A DNA stretch of 64,000 nt from assembly GCF_028618435.1 (NCBI RefSeq), contig NZ_JAQISW010000002.1, positions 1-64,000 on the forward strand. Direction: 5' to 3'. The position numbers were made by a program, and so were the translations under genes. This stretch comes from Bartonella sp. MM73XJBT.G (GTDB lineage: Bacteria > Pseudomonadota > Alphaproteobacteria > Rhizobiales > Rhizobiaceae). Positions 14,841-25,200 of the stretch are shown here, piece by piece. Below the pieces are notes generated by a model. It saw only the letters and a list, made by a program, of their open reading frames with translations. It did not search any database and was not told the origin of the DNA. Positions within the stretch are counted from its first letter, which is position 1. Each line of letters starts with the position of its first letter.

Positions 14841-14942
14841 ATAAAGTTGTATAAACCGTAAAGGGTGGTCTAAAAGGTGGTCTTAAAAAAGACAATTAAA
14901 GAGAAAATCTATATATTTCAATATGTTTAAGAAATAAAACGG

Positions 14943-15015
<73 letters not shown>

Positions 15016-15201
15016 ATAACCACGTAGGAGTTAGCACAAACTTACAAAAAGGAAAACAGAAAATTATCAATTTTTGTACATATTAAAAGAAAATTATATA
15101 ACAAATAAAAAATAATCAGCTTATTTCTTTTTTAACGATGTTTACAGTAGCGTCGAAATATCCTTACTTATAGAATCTGATGATAGTCTATCGTTCTTGA
15201 A

Positions 15202-16560
15202 TCAAAAGTCTGAAGAAGTCTGTTGCTGAGAAAGGTATTTTTCTAGCCAGTGAATATTATAATTACCGTTTGCAACATCTTGATTGTTAATGAGCTCACG
15301 AAAGAGAGGAAGTGTCGTTTTAATCCCATCCACGACAAACTCATCTAAAGCACGTCGTAAACGCATCATACATTCTAAACGGGTACGTCCATGAACAATC
15401 AGCTTTCCAATCATGCTATCATAATAAGGAGGAATTCGATAACCTGAATAAGCACCTGAATCAACACGAATTCCTAAACCTCCAGGGGTATGAAAATGTG
15501 TAATGGTTCCCGGTGACGGGGTAAAGGTAAGAGGATCTTCTGCATTAATACGGCATTCAATGGCGTGACCGAAGAAACAAACATCATCTTGTGTCACTGA
15601 AAGCTTGCAGCCTGATGCAATATGAATTTGTTCATGAACTAAATCTATACCTGTAATTTCTTCAGTTACAGGATGTTCGACTTGTAAACGCGTATTCATT
15701 TCAATGAAATAGAACTCACCATTTTCATAAAGAAATTCGACAGTACCAGCTCCACGGTATCCGAGTTGAGCACAGGCATTTGCAACAATACTACCAATTT
15801 TTTTTCTTTCAGTTTCATTAAGAGCAGGTGATGTAGCTTCTTCCCATACTTTTTGATGTCGTCGTTGAAGTGAACAATCACGTTCTCCTAAATGAATAGC
15901 ATTTCCCGCACCATCACCTATAACTTGTATTTCAATATGACGAGGCTTTTCTAAATATTTCTCTATATAAACAGCGTCATCACCAAAGGCTGCTTTTGCT
16001 TCTGAACGCGTTGTTTTAAGAGCTATCGAAAATTCTTGTTCAGAATGAACGACTTTCATACCACGTCCACCACCACCGGCAGACGCTTTGATAATAACGG
16101 GATAACCAATTTCACGAGCAGTGCGTAAAGCATCTTCTTCTTCTGTGACAGCTCCATCTGAACCAGGAACGACAGGAATACCAAGTTTTTTGGCAGTTTT
16201 TTTGGCCTCAATTTTATCGCCCATGATTCGAATATGAGCAGCCGTTGGGCCGATGAATGTAATATCATGGGCTTCTAAAACATCTGCAAATTTTGCATTT
16301 TCAGAAAGAAAACCATAACCCGGATGAACGGCATCAGCTCCTGTAATTTCACAAGCAGCTATAATTTGCTGAATACTCAAATAAGAATCTCGAGCAGGAG
16401 GAGGGCCAATACAGACACTTTCGTCTGCAAGACGAACATGCATTGCATCTGCATCAGCAGTAGAGTGAACAGCTACAGTTTTTATACCAAGTTCTTTACA
16501 TGCACGCAAAACGCGAAGAGCAATTTCTCCCCGATTAGCAATGAGGATTTTTCGAATCAT
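15202..16560 (-). CDS. accC: Acetyl-CoA carboxylase, biotin carboxylase subunit
   Basis: 452 residues, full length. It carboxylates the biotin of AccB using ATP and bicarbonate, the first step of fatty acid synthesis. N-terminal domain [25 protein letters not shown]-grasp with [10 protein letters not shown] (about 165), [15 protein letters not shown], and the catalytic [26 protein letters not shown] region. It follows accB by 14 bp in one operon. The gene ends about 190 bp upstream of tRNA-Thr in the coordinate sense, clear of the prophage. Confidence 0.97.
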   Translation of the reverse strand: MIRKILIANRGEIALRVLRACKELGIKTVAVHSTADADAMHVRLADESVCIGPPPARDSYLSIQQIIAACEITGADAVHPGYGFLSENAKFADVLEAHDITFIGPTAAHIRIMGDKIEAKKTAKKLGIPVVPGSDGAVTEEEDALRTAREIGYPVIIKASAGGGGRGMKVVHSEQEFSIALKTTRSEAKAAFGDDAVYIEKYLEKPRHIEIQVIGDGAGNAIHLGERDCSLQRRHQKVWEEATSPALNETERKKIGSIVANACAQLGYRGAGTVEFLYENGEFYFIEMNTRLQVEHPVTEEITGIDLVHEQIHIASGCKLSVTQDDVCFFGHAIECRINAEDPLTFTPSPGTITHFHTPGGLGIRVDSGAYSGYRIPPYYDSMIGKLIVHGRTRLECMMRLRRALDEFVVDGIKTTLPLFRELINNQDVANGNYNIHWLEKYLSQQQTSSDF

Positions 16561-16574
16561 AGCTACCCCTCGCT

Positions 16575-17075
16575 TTATTCAACAATAATAAGTGGTTCAC
16601 CAAACTCAACAGGTTGGCCATCTTCGACAAGAATAGTGGTTACTTTGCCTGAGCGTGGTGATGAAATTTGGTTCATTGTTTTCATCGCTTCAATGATTAG
16701 TAACGTCTCTCCTTCAGAAACATTTTGCCCTACTTCTACAAATGGTTGAGCACCTGGAGAAGGGGCAAGATAAGCTGTGCCAACCATTGGAGAGGTTATG
16801 GTATTTTTTGATTTATCTTCTTGGAGAGGCTGTATGGGAGATTCGGTTGTTGGGACTTGAGAAGATGTTGCAGAAAAGCTAGGAGTGGCAACAGGGGAAT
16901 AAATTACTTGTTCGGAAGAAGTTGAGTTATTTTGGCGTGAAACACAAATACGAAGTTCTCCTTGTTCAACTTCAATATTTGTTAAATTCGTATCATTCAA
17001 AATTTCAGCAAGATCGCGAATAATTTTTGTATCAATTGCGGTATATTTTTCCGAATCTATTTTTTTTGTTGCCAT
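16575..17075 (-). CDS. accB: Biotin carboxyl carrier protein
   Basis: About 166 residues from the ATG at 17075, preceded by GGAG; the frame runs to 17111 without a better site. N-terminal segment, a flexible S/T/P/Q-rich linker (residues 50-90), then the biotinyl domain ending [21 protein letters not shown], with the biotinylated Lys in EAMKTM. It carries carboxybiotin between AccC and the carboxyltransferase. Cotranscribed with accC. Confidence 0.96.
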   Translation of the reverse strand: MATKKIDSEKYTAIDTKIIRDLAEILNDTNLTNIEVEQGELRICVSRQNNSTSSEQVIYSPVATPSFSATSSQVPTTESPIQPLQEDKSKNTITSPMVGTAYLAPSPGAQPFVEVGQNVSEGETLLIIEAMKTMNQISSPRSGKVTTILVEDGQPVEFGEPLIIVE

Positions 17076-17328
17076 TTTAATTCTAACTCCTTGATCAATA
17101 AAGATCGCCATTATCTCATTTTATGACTGAACATCTCTAGATTAGGGATGATATCTTTTGAGGCTTTAAAGATTTTTATTTCCTTTAAGTCATTATACTT
17201 TGCAATTTTAAACTCGTCTCTGCTGTATGCAAAATTGCATTTATAAGCCTGTTATCAAAAAAGAGAAAGCATAAAATCACTTCATTTATAGTATTCTTCC
17301 TAAAATGGATCAGGTATAAAAAAGCTAT

Positions 17329-18201
17329 TCACTGTATATTGTCTATCGCTTGCTTTAGCATATCCTGGCTGGCTGCACCGATGAGTATTTTATTACCGAT
17401 AATGTAAGAAGGCGTTCCTGTAATATGAAGTGCAGAGGTAATTTGAATATTTTCTTTAAAGGTGTTTTGCAGATTAGGATCTTTTATTGCATTACGGAGT
17501 TTTTTTTCATCTGCTCCTAATGAAACAGCTATTTTTATAGCTTTAGCTTCATTTACACGCCCCTGATGTATTAAAAGCGTTTTGTGAAACTGTGGATATT
17601 TTTCTGGAAATTGTTTTCGAAATGCATAGGCAACAGTATGGACGGCTATAGAATCAGGTCCTAAAATTGGCAAATCCTTGATAATGACTCGTAAATCTGG
17701 GTATTCTTTTATCAAGTTTTCTATATTCGAATAGGAATTTTTACAATGTTGACAGTTGTAATCAAAAAAATCAACAAGTACTTTTTTGCCATTTGGATTG
17801 CCTAAAACAGCGTCATGAGGAGAGTGGAAAATCTCCTTTTTTAACGAATGGATGACAGAGGTTTGTCTTTCGCTTTCGTATTCATTCTGCTTTTCTAGCT
17901 TGTCTTGAAGGATAAGCTGCATTTCAATCATAATTTCTGGATGATTAAGAAGATACTCTCTCACAATTTGTTGAATTTGATGAGAATCAATATGGGAGGT
18001 AACTTTTTCCTTAAGCTTAGATAAAAAGTTAGAATCTTCCAGAAGTTGTATTTTAAGATTTTCTAAGTTTAAATGATTTTCTGTTTTGGGGTGTGATGTT
18101 GCATTTGATAAAGAAGGGAAAAAAAATAAAATACTTAATATAACAGAGGTTAAAATTTTTGAAACAAGTGTTACTTTTGGATTTTGAAGTTGATGAGTCA
18201 T
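17329..18201 (-). CDS. DsbA-family (Com1-like) periplasmic thiol oxidoreductase
   Basis: 290 residues. Signal peptide (SKILTSVILSILFFFPSLSNA), a helical N-terminal domain of about 100 residues (FLSKLKEKVTSHIDSHQIQQIVREYLLNHPEIM), then a thioredoxin-like domain with the active site DYNCQHCKNSY (CQHC) and cis-Pro loop ITGTPSYIIG. It probably acts in disulfide exchange on exported proteins. It stands alone, divergent from glpD. Confidence 0.88.
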   Translation of the reverse strand: MTHQLQNPKVTLVSKILTSVILSILFFFPSLSNATSHPKTENHLNLENLKIQLLEDSNFLSKLKEKVTSHIDSHQIQQIVREYLLNHPEIMIEMQLILQDKLEKQNEYESERQTSVIHSLKKEIFHSPHDAVLGNPNGKKVLVDFFDYNCQHCKNSYSNIENLIKEYPDLRVIIKDLPILGPDSIAVHTVAYAFRKQFPEKYPQFHKTLLIHQGRVNEAKAIKIAVSLGADEKKLRNAIKDPNLQNTFKENIQITSALHITGTPSYIIGNKILIGAASQDMLKQAIDNIQ

Positions 18202-18540
18202 CTGTATCCCTTCATATTTTCTATCGTGTTATTTAAGTGAACTATATGAAAAGCGTTATCTCTGTGCAATAAAGCATTAGCTATAGTTGTTATTCACAAA
18301 TGAGCAAAAACGTCAATTTTTCTCTAAAAAACTTTATATGATGCACATTTTTAAAGATTATGTTTTTTCGAAGATAAAAAAAATCTCTTTAATTTGTCAA
18401 ATGTTGTTTTGATAAAAGGGTATCAAAAAGCTTTTTATGCGTATTTATTGTGGAAAAAAGCAGATTGATAATACAATGAAACGCACTTGTATTGATTTTT
18501 TAATGTTACTTTATTGAGTAGTGTGAAACAAAATTAAATC
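18202..18540. other. Divergent AT-rich spacer
   Basis: Between the DsbA-like gene and glpD. It should hold both promoters, but I see no clear consensus or operator. Confidence 0.4.
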
Positions 18541-20070
18541 ATGAAAAGTAAAATTATGAAAACCATAACGCATTATGAGCTGTTTATCATTGGAGGAGGG
18601 ATAAACGGGTGTGGATTGGCAAGAGATGCAGCTGGACGCGGTTTTAAAGTAGGATTAGCTGAAATGAATGATCTTGCATCGGGGACATCGAGTGCATCAA
18701 CAAAGCTTATTCATGGGGGGCTTCGTTATCTTGAACACTATGAGTTCAAACTTGTTCGTGAAGCGTTAAAAGAACGGGAGATCATTTTACGTATGGCTCC
18801 ACATATCGTGCGTCCTTTGCGTTTTCTTCTTCCTTATCATAAAGAGTTGCGTCCTGCTTGGATGTTGCGTTTTGGACTTTTTATTTATGATTATTTAGGG
18901 AAATGGAATCAGAAATTGTGGCGCAGTAAAACGATTAATTTTTCAAAAAAGTTTTGCTCTATACTGAAGAAAGAATATCAGAGAGGTTTTGAATATTCTG
19001 ATGCCAGAGTCGATGATGCCCGTTTAGTCATTGCCAACGCGCGTGATGCAGAAAAATGCGGAGCAGATATAAAAGTACGGACAGAAGTTCTCTCTTTAAA
19101 AAAAGAAGAGAAAAAATGGCGTATCATTCTACAAGATAAGTTAAGTGGCAAAAAATACAGTGTCACAGCCTCTTATGTCGCAAATATGACAGGTCCGTGG
19201 ATTGATCATGTTTTGACTAGCATATTAAACTGTAAAGAACATCCACCTGTACGGCTTGTTAGAGGTTCTCATATTTTGGTTCCAAAGCTTTATACGCATG
19301 ATCGTGCTTATATTTTTCAAAACGGTGATGGACGTATTATATTTACTATTCCCTATCAAGAAGATTTTACTTTGCTTGGAACTACAGATTGTGATTATCA
19401 GGGAAATCCAGCCAATGTTCATATTACAGATGCAGAGATTAGTTATATTTGTGCAGCAGCCAGTGAATATTTCATACAACCAGTGTCGCCTAAAACGATT
19501 GTTTGGTCTTACTCTGGAGTTCGTCCACTCTATGATGATGGGGCTTCAAAAATGCAAGAAATTACGCGCGATTATGTTTTGAAAGAAATAGGAACAGGAA
19601 GTACACCAAAAATTCTCAATCTTTATGGTGGAAAAATTACAACTTATCGTAAATTAGCTGAAGATGCGATGAAATTTGTTGAAAAAGCGCTTGGTAAAAA
19701 GGGGGCATCATGGACGGCTAATGCAGTTCTTCCCGGCGGTGATTTTCCTTATAACCAATTAGATACAATCGAAAATAGGATTGCTTTTTTGACGCCAGAT
19801 TTAGATGCTTTTACACATCGCAGACTTGCACGCTCCTATGGTACAGAAGCATTGGTGATATTTGCTGATGGTAAGGCGAATAGAGGAAAAAATTTTGGAC
19901 ATGGACTTTATGAAATAGAAGTAAAATGGTTAATGGAAAAGGAATGGGCAAAAACATCTGAAGATGTGTTATGGCGTCGTTCAAAACTTGGCCTTTTCTT
20001 TAATGAGCAAGAGGTTGAGATTCTTTCTTCCTATATGCAAAGCCAAAAAGAAATTGAAAAACATTTATAG
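18541..20070 (+). CDS. glpD: Aerobic glycerol-3-phosphate dehydrogenase
   Basis: 509 residues. FAD-dependent, membrane-associated oxidation of glycerol-3-phosphate to dihydroxyacetone phosphate, feeding quinone. Dinucleotide-binding motif FIIGGGINGCGLARDAAGRG at the N-terminus, then STKLIHGGLRYLEHYEFKLVREAL, and LNLYGGKITTYRKLAED in the C-terminal part. No glpF, glpK or glpR is seen next to it. Starts at 18541 or 18556 are both possible; neither has a strong ribosome site. Confidence 0.95.
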   Translation: MKSKIMKTITHYELFIIGGGINGCGLARDAAGRGFKVGLAEMNDLASGTSSASTKLIHGGLRYLEHYEFKLVREALKEREIILRMAPHIVRPLRFLLPYHKELRPAWMLRFGLFIYDYLGKWNQKLWRSKTINFSKKFCSILKKEYQRGFEYSDARVDDARLVIANARDAEKCGADIKVRTEVLSLKKEEKKWRIILQDKLSGKKYSVTASYVANMTGPWIDHVLTSILNCKEHPPVRLVRGSHILVPKLYTHDRAYIFQNGDGRIIFTIPYQEDFTLLGTTDCDYQGNPANVHITDAEISYICAAASEYFIQPVSPKTIVWSYSGVRPLYDDGASKMQEITRDYVLKEIGTGSTPKILNLYGGKITTYRKLAEDAMKFVEKALGKKGASWTANAVLPGGDFPYNQLDTIENRIAFLTPDLDAFTHRRLARSYGTEALVIFADGKANRGKNFGHGLYEIEVKWLMEKEWAKTSEDVLWRRSKLGLFFNEQEVEILSSYMQSQKEIEKHL

Positions 20071-20752
20071 TCGTTTAACTTTAGCAGGTTTTATCTGCAA
20101 TATTGTAAAATATTTTTCTTCAGAAGATCTTAATACAATCCATAAACATTGAAAAATGCTGTTTGTCTATATTCTTAATTTAGTTTTTTGTAACAGCCAT
20201 AAAATGGCAAAATTGGATGGAATATTTAGAATGAAATTTGTTTATCCTATGACGGAAAATTTAATAAATACCACCAAGAAAAACGCATTGAGAGAAAATA
20301 ATTTATAATCGGATTTGTATGGAAGAAGAAATTTTTGTTTTTTATTGGAGAAAAAATAAAAGCACTTTCTATTGCGTTTGTTTTACAACGAATTGAAAAA
20401 GGCTAAAGAAAAATAAGCCTATCGTGGAAAATTGTGGAATGTTTTAGTTTATTATTTTAAACTCTCTGGTAAAATCCGTAAGGATGAGAAGTTAATGACA
20501 TAAAAAACTTTAAAATGAGTTTTTTGTACATTACAGGTGAAGATCTTCTTTTTTCATGTTTATATACTTTAGCGTTACTCTATAAAAATTGTGGTTTAAT
20601 ATGCTTGATTATCGTCAACCTTTATATCAATTGAATAAAGGCGCTGTTGGTATATTCATAATGGTTTCAGAGAATAAAGCTTTCTGTAAACTAAAAGGTA
20701 AGTATTTTCCTCTGTATAAAGAGAGATACTGGGATATAAGAGCAGTGCCCTC
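20071..20752. other. Long non-coding spacer
   Basis: About 680 bp of AT-rich sequence between glpD and dusA with no convincing gene, RNA or repeat. Confidence 0.5.
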
Positions 20753-21736
20753 ATGATATTTTACAATGTTCCATCGCCTGTAAAATTTGCAGTAGCACCA
20801 ATGTTGGACTGGACAGACCGACATTGCAGATTTTTTTATCGTCTTTTAACAAAAAAAGCACTCCTTTATACGGAAATGGTGGTAGCAGATGCCGTCATTC
20901 ATGGTGTTCGCAAACAATTGTTGGCTTTTAACCATAAGGAATGTCCAGTTGCATTACAATTAGGGGGAGAGGATCCGAAAAAATTAGCAGAGGCTGCACG
21001 GATTGCTGAAAATTTTGGTTATAATGAAATAAACCTCAATGTTGGTTGTCCATCAAATCGTGTTCAAGCAGGTGTATTTGGAGCTTGTTTGATGTTATAT
21101 CCTGATACTGTGGCAAATGCTGTGGAAGCCATGAAAAAAGCAGTTACGATACCTGTAACGGTCAAATGTCGTCTTGGGGTTGACGAGCAGAATGAAGAAT
21201 TAGCTTTAGATCTTTTAGCAGAGAAAGTTTGGAATGCAGGATGTGATGCCCTTTGGGTTCATGCGCGTAAAGCGTGGCTAAAAGGATTAAGTCCAAAAGA
21301 AAATCGCAATATTCCACCCCTTAATTATGAAAGAGTTTATAAATTAAAACGTAAATATCCTCATAAATTCATTGGGATAAATGGTGGAATTAAATCAATT
21401 GATGAGATAAAAGAACACTTGATTTTTTGTGATTCTGCCATGGTTGGGCGCCAAGTTTATCATGATCCAACTTTGTTAAAGCATATTGATTTTGAACTCT
21501 ATGGTGAGTCGCAGAATAATTTGAGTGAGAGTGATCTTATTGAAATCATGTGTGATTATGCGGCTCAACATATTGTATCGGGAGGGCGTCTTTCTCATGT
21601 GACGCGTCATATGATTGGTTTATTTCATGGGCGGGGAGGGGCTCGTCGATGGAGACAAATATTATCTAATGAGGCGACAAAACCAAATGCAGATATCTAT
21701 ATTTTGAAAGAAGCTTTTTCTGCACTCATGGGATAA
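20753..21736 (+). CDS. dusA: tRNA-dihydrouridine synthase A
   Basis: 327 residues, FMN-dependent reduction of uridines in the tRNA D loop. TIM-barrel start FAVAPMLDWTDRHCRFFYR, catalytic Cys in INLNVGCPSNRVQ (about residue 103), and the DusA-specific HARKAWLKGLSPKENRNIPPL. C-terminal helical domain with HMIGLFHGRGGARRWR. The ATG at 20753 begins the family pattern. Single gene in its neighbourhood. Confidence 0.95.
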   Translation: MIFYNVPSPVKFAVAPMLDWTDRHCRFFYRLLTKKALLYTEMVVADAVIHGVRKQLLAFNHKECPVALQLGGEDPKKLAEAARIAENFGYNEINLNVGCPSNRVQAGVFGACLMLYPDTVANAVEAMKKAVTIPVTVKCRLGVDEQNEELALDLLAEKVWNAGCDALWVHARKAWLKGLSPKENRNIPPLNYERVYKLKRKYPHKFIGINGGIKSIDEIKEHLIFCDSAMVGRQVYHDPTLLKHIDFELYGESQNNLSESDLIEIMCDYAAQHIVSGGRLSHVTRHMIGLFHGRGGARRWRQILSNEATKPNADIYILKEAFSALMG

Positions 21737-22101
21737 AAGCAAGACATTAACATGTGTAAAGTTCAGATCCTTTGTATTTTGATCATTTGGATTTTATAGT
21801 TTGGGGAAATTTATAACTTTTATTATGAATAAGGATATTAAAGTTTATATATTAAACGGCATGTTGATGACATCTATTAGACAGAAAAATAGGTTAAAGA
21901 TATCCTGTAAAGCTCGTCATAACGTCTTGATGCTATTTTGAATCTTGCATGTTTCTTATTGGGGTAGAAAATGGAATATAGAAGTCTTCGCTATAATATT
22001 TAATATTTTAAAAACACTATTTAAAAAAGCAATAAATTATTCATACCCTATCTATATGACGTGATTTTCATTAAACATTGTAGATTTTAAAAGGTATTCT
22101 C
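21737..22101. other. AT-rich spacer upstream of cobT
   Basis: No gene seen, and no B12-box or cobalamin riboswitch-like core was found. Confidence 0.4.
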
Positions 22102-23109
22102 ATGACAGCTCGTCCATTTGATGATTTTCGTACTTTACTTACAAATTTACCTGTTGCTGATGAGTTTTCGATAATTTTAGCTAAAAAACGGCAAGAAAAC
22201 TTAACAAAAGCGCGAGGATCATTAGGAAAACTAGGAGATATTGCTGTTTGGTATGCGGGGTGGAGAGGCACAGAAAAACCTATCGTAACGCGGCCTTTGG
22301 TCGCTATTTTTTCTGGAAACCATGGTATCGTAGAAGAGAATGTTACGCCATATCCACAATCGATGACACAAAAGATGGTTCAAAATTTTGCATCTGGTGG
22401 TGCTGCTATCAACCAAATTTGTATAGCTTATGATCTTGGATTAAAAATTTTTGATTTAGCACTGAAATATCCAACAATAAATATTACAAAGGATGCCGCA
22501 ATGGATGAGCGGAGTGCGGCTGCTACAATGGCATTTGGCATGGAATCCATTGCTGGTGGGACAGATCTTTTATGTATCGGTGAAATGGGGATTGGAAATA
22601 CAACAATAGCTTCAGCTTTATGCTTTGCATTATTTGGGGGAGAAGTTGAAGAGTGGACAGGAAGTGGTATGGGATCGGAAGATGATTTTTATCAGCGTAA
22701 AATAGCAGCGATTAAGACAGCTGTCGCTTTGCATAAAGAACATTTCAACGATCCTTTTGAGATAATGCGTCGCTTGGGAGGGCGTGAAATTGCTGCTATG
22801 GTTGGTGCTATTTTAGCAGCAAGAATGGAAAAAATACCCGTTATTTTAGATGGTTTTGTGGCAACAGCTGCTGCTGCTATCCTTTATAAAATGCATCCAA
22901 GAGCTCTTGAACATACCCTTGTTGGACATGTTTCTTCTGAGGAAGCTCATCGTAAACTTTTAAAAAAAATTGGCAAAGAGCCACTTCTGGATTTGGGAAT
23001 GTGCCTTGGTGAGGGGGCCGGAGCCGCTATGGCTGCTGGTATCGTCAAAGCTGCTGTTTTAACACATGCGCAAATGGCGGTTTTGGAGCAAGAAAGTTTG
23101 AATACTTAA
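22102..23109 (+). CDS. cobT: Nicotinate-nucleotide-dimethylbenzimidazole phosphoribosyltransferase
   Basis: 335 residues. It makes alpha-ribazole phosphate for the lower loop of cobalamin. Family marks: RPLVAIFSGNHGIVEENVTPYPQSMTQKMV, LLCIGEMGIGNTTIASAL, PVILDGFVATAAAAIL, and LDLGMCLGEGAGAAMA with the catalytic Glu near residue 317. It is intact. No other cobalamin gene is in the window, so it may support salvage or remodelling. Confidence 0.95.
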   Translation: MTARPFDDFRTLLTNLPVADEFSIILAKKRQENLTKARGSLGKLGDIAVWYAGWRGTEKPIVTRPLVAIFSGNHGIVEENVTPYPQSMTQKMVQNFASGGAAINQICIAYDLGLKIFDLALKYPTINITKDAAMDERSAAATMAFGMESIAGGTDLLCIGEMGIGNTTIASALCFALFGGEVEEWTGSGMGSEDDFYQRKIAAIKTAVALHKEHFNDPFEIMRRLGGREIAAMVGAILAARMEKIPVILDGFVATAAAAILYKMHPRALEHTLVGHVSSEEAHRKLLKKIGKEPLLDLGMCLGEGAGAAMAAGIVKAAVLTHAQMAVLEQESLNT

Positions 23110-23139
23110 AAAAATATGAGAAGGACATAAAAAAAACTT

Positions 23140-23628
23140 TTAAGTTTGTTCATTCGCCTTTTCATGTAATTTAATATAATTAAGTGGAAGTTCTGTTGTA
23201 TATTTAATCTGTTCCATTGCAAAAGAAGATGAAACATCACGGATATCAATTTTAGAAATTAATTTTTTATAAAAAAGATCATAAGCTTCAATATCGGGAA
23301 CGACAACACGCAATAAATAGTCAATATCCCCGCTCATTCGATAAAATTCAATGACTTCACGGAATTCTTGCACAATCTTTGAAAAGCGCTTAAACCATTC
23401 ATGACTGTGGGTGTTTGTACGAATAGAAACAAAAACAGTAACGTGCGCATTTACTTTTTCTGGAGAAAGAACGGCAACGCGACGCTGAATAACACCTTCT
23501 TCTTCAAGTTTTTGAATTCTACGCCAGCAAGGAGTGGTCGAAAGCCCCACTTTTTTAGCAATATCAGCTACAGAAAGTGTCGCATTTTCTTGCAAAAGAT
23601 GTAAAATTTTTCGGTCAAGACGATCCAT
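23140..23628 (-). CDS. Lrp/AsnC-family transcription regulator
   Basis: About 162 residues from the ATG at 23628 (the frame reaches 23640). N-terminal HTH LDRKILHLLQENATLSVADIAKKVGLSTTPCWRRIQKLEEEGVI, then the RAM ligand-binding domain with EFYRMSGDIDYLLRVVVPDIEAYD. Probably an amino-acid-responsive regulator; the target is unknown. It converges on cobT with a 30-bp gap. Confidence 0.92.
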   Translation of the reverse strand: MDRLDRKILHLLQENATLSVADIAKKVGLSTTPCWRRIQKLEEEGVIQRRVAVLSPEKVNAHVTVFVSIRTNTHSHEWFKRFSKIVQEFREVIEFYRMSGDIDYLLRVVVPDIEAYDLFYKKLISKIDIRDVSSSFAMEQIKYTTELPLNYIKLHEKANEQT

Positions 23629-23649
23629 ATTTTTTCTCAATATTTTAAT

Positions 23650-24279
23650 CTATAAAAATTTACGTACTAAATGACGCAAATATACAATAAGCTCATCATT
23701 AAACCATGGATTTTTCTGTAGCCAAGCAGTATTTCGCCATGATGGATGAGGTAAAGGCATAACATTATAGCCTCGAGGCTGAGAGATGGAAAGGATATTT
23801 CTCCAATCACGAACAGTTGCTGAAACGGTTTTATGTTTTAATTCTGTAATATGCCACTTTTGTGCATAACTGCCAATAGCAAGAACAAGCTTTATTTGAG
23901 GCATCGCTTGAAATATCTTCTCATGCCATATTTCTCTACATTCACGTCTTGGTGGCAAATCAGTTTTATTTTTGTCATAACCTGGAAAACAAAATCCCAT
24001 AGGAACAAACGCAAAGAGAGATCTATTATAAAACTCTTCTTTTGTTACGTTAAGCCAATCACGTAATCTTTCACCAGAGCGATCATTAAAAGGAATAGAT
24101 GTTTCATGAACACGCAATCCTGGGGCTTGTCCTGCGATTGCAATTAAAGCCGTATGGGATAAATAAACAACGGGATTTGGTTCATGAGGAAGAGGAGAGA
24201 AATAATATGGTTGTTGGATACAAACCCGACAGGAATAGATTTCTTTTTCAAGTTTGATAATTGGGCTACATTGTTTCAT
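23650..24279 (-). CDS. Uracil-DNA glycosylase superfamily protein
   Basis: 209 residues. Family marks: IAIAGQAPGLRVHETSIPFNDRSGERLRDWL near the N-terminus, FVPMGFCFPG, VLAIGSYAQKWH, and the active-site-like LPHPSWRNTAW near the C-terminus. Only one Cys pair (SCRVC) is at the N-terminus, so a four-Cys iron-sulfur cluster as in family 4 enzymes is not evident. Base excision activity is plausible. It lies 21 bp beyond the Lrp gene, in the same direction. Confidence 0.82.
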   Translation of the reverse strand: MKQCSPIIKLEKEIYSCRVCIQQPYYFSPLPHEPNPVVYLSHTALIAIAGQAPGLRVHETSIPFNDRSGERLRDWLNVTKEEFYNRSLFAFVPMGFCFPGYDKNKTDLPPRRECREIWHEKIFQAMPQIKLVLAIGSYAQKWHITELKHKTVSATVRDWRNILSISQPRGYNVMPLPHPSWRNTAWLQKNPWFNDELIVYLRHLVRKFL

Positions 24280-24305
24280 TAGTCAATAAAATTTAAAAAT
24301 ATTTT

Positions 24306-24866
24306 TTACTCTGTGCGAGGATGTGCTTTGCGCCATTCTTTGGGTCGTTGAAAACTTGATGCCCATATTCCTCTTTTTTTTCTTCTGGCTTCTTGCTCTT
24401 CTTTGGGGTAATCATAATAGCTTACAGCCCAACCATTCTGTACAAGTGCGGCATTGATATCGCTAACTTGTTGCGTTTGACATGTTGCAAGGATACGGCG
24501 ATATTTATCTGTTTTATGCCAATGACATGTAACAGATTGGTTTTCTACCAATTGTTCTAAATATTTTTTTGCCTCAAGTCCACAAGGGTATCGTAGCTTT
24601 TCTTTTCCACAAAATTGATGAAGTTCAGGAGCATCAATGCCAACTAGCCGAATCTTAATGGAAGAAATCATGATGGAATCGCCATCAATGACAAGAGTCT
24701 TTCCTTCAATAGAATTTTTAGAAGAAAATTTTTCTTTTTGGCGCAACGTCTGAGTCGGCTTAAAATAAGTTGTCATCATGATAAGAATGCTAGCTGTGAT
24801 AAAAATACTAAAACCGATAATTTTATTTAAGCTTCTTAGATTAAAATGGGAAAAGTTTTTTTTCAT
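24306..24866 (-). CDS. Thermonuclease-family (SNase-like) protein, membrane-anchored or secreted
   Basis: 186 residues. An N-terminal hydrophobic segment (KIIGFSIFITASILIMMTTYF) acts as anchor or signal. The OB-fold nuclease domain has VIDGDSIMISSIKIRLVGIDAPEL (Asp, Arg and Asp of the active site), the second Arg in DKYRRILATC, and the end ARRKKRGIWASSFQRPKEWR. Four Cys could form disulfides. It would cut nucleic acids outside the cytoplasm. Confidence 0.88.
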   Translation of the reverse strand: MKKNFSHFNLRSLNKIIGFSIFITASILIMMTTYFKPTQTLRQKEKFSSKNSIEGKTLVIDGDSIMISSIKIRLVGIDAPELHQFCGKEKLRYPCGLEAKKYLEQLVENQSVTCHWHKTDKYRRILATCQTQQVSDINAALVQNGWAVSYYDYPKEEQEARRKKRGIWASSFQRPKEWRKAHPRTE

Positions 24867-25102
24867 GAAATAAAGAAACTGCTACTATCATTATAACGCA
24901 TTCTATTGAGCATTGCTTATCATTCTTTCAAAAACTTCATTCACATGACGAAAAAAGCATTCCGTTTTAATGATAAAATTTCGTTAGATATTACAAAAAT
25001 AAAATATGCATTCAGTATAATATGTAAGCAACTTAAATAATAAATCAACTTAGCTAAATCCATATAGGCCAATACAAATTTAAAGTTATACAGATTTCAA
25101 AA

Positions 25103-25146
25103 TAAAAACAACAAAAAACACTCCTCAAAAAATAACTTTGAAGAGT
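25103..25146 (-). terminator. rpmG terminator
   Basis: On the minus strand ACTCTTCAAA (25137-25146) pairs with TTTGAGGAGT (25120-25129) with one mismatch, and is followed by a T-rich run. It lies 55 bp after the rpmG stop. Confidence 0.75.
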
Positions 25147-25200
25147 AATAATCCCGCATTTCTTTGGGAGTATAAAACCTATCAATAATGATTGGCTTAT

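Noticed and set aside
14871-14890. GGTGGTCT direct repeat near tRNA-Thr as an att core
   Set aside because: Too short and not shared with the tRNA 3' end; it is more likely phage-arm sequence than the crossover core.
1-14940. Bartonella gene transfer agent cluster
   Set aside because: The CI/Cro switch, Red-like genes, excisionase-like gene and tRNA-Thr junction point to an ordinary lambda-like prophage; I see no basis for calling it a GTA.
21737-22101. Cobalamin riboswitch before cobT
   Set aside because: No B12-box core or paired structure seen by eye.
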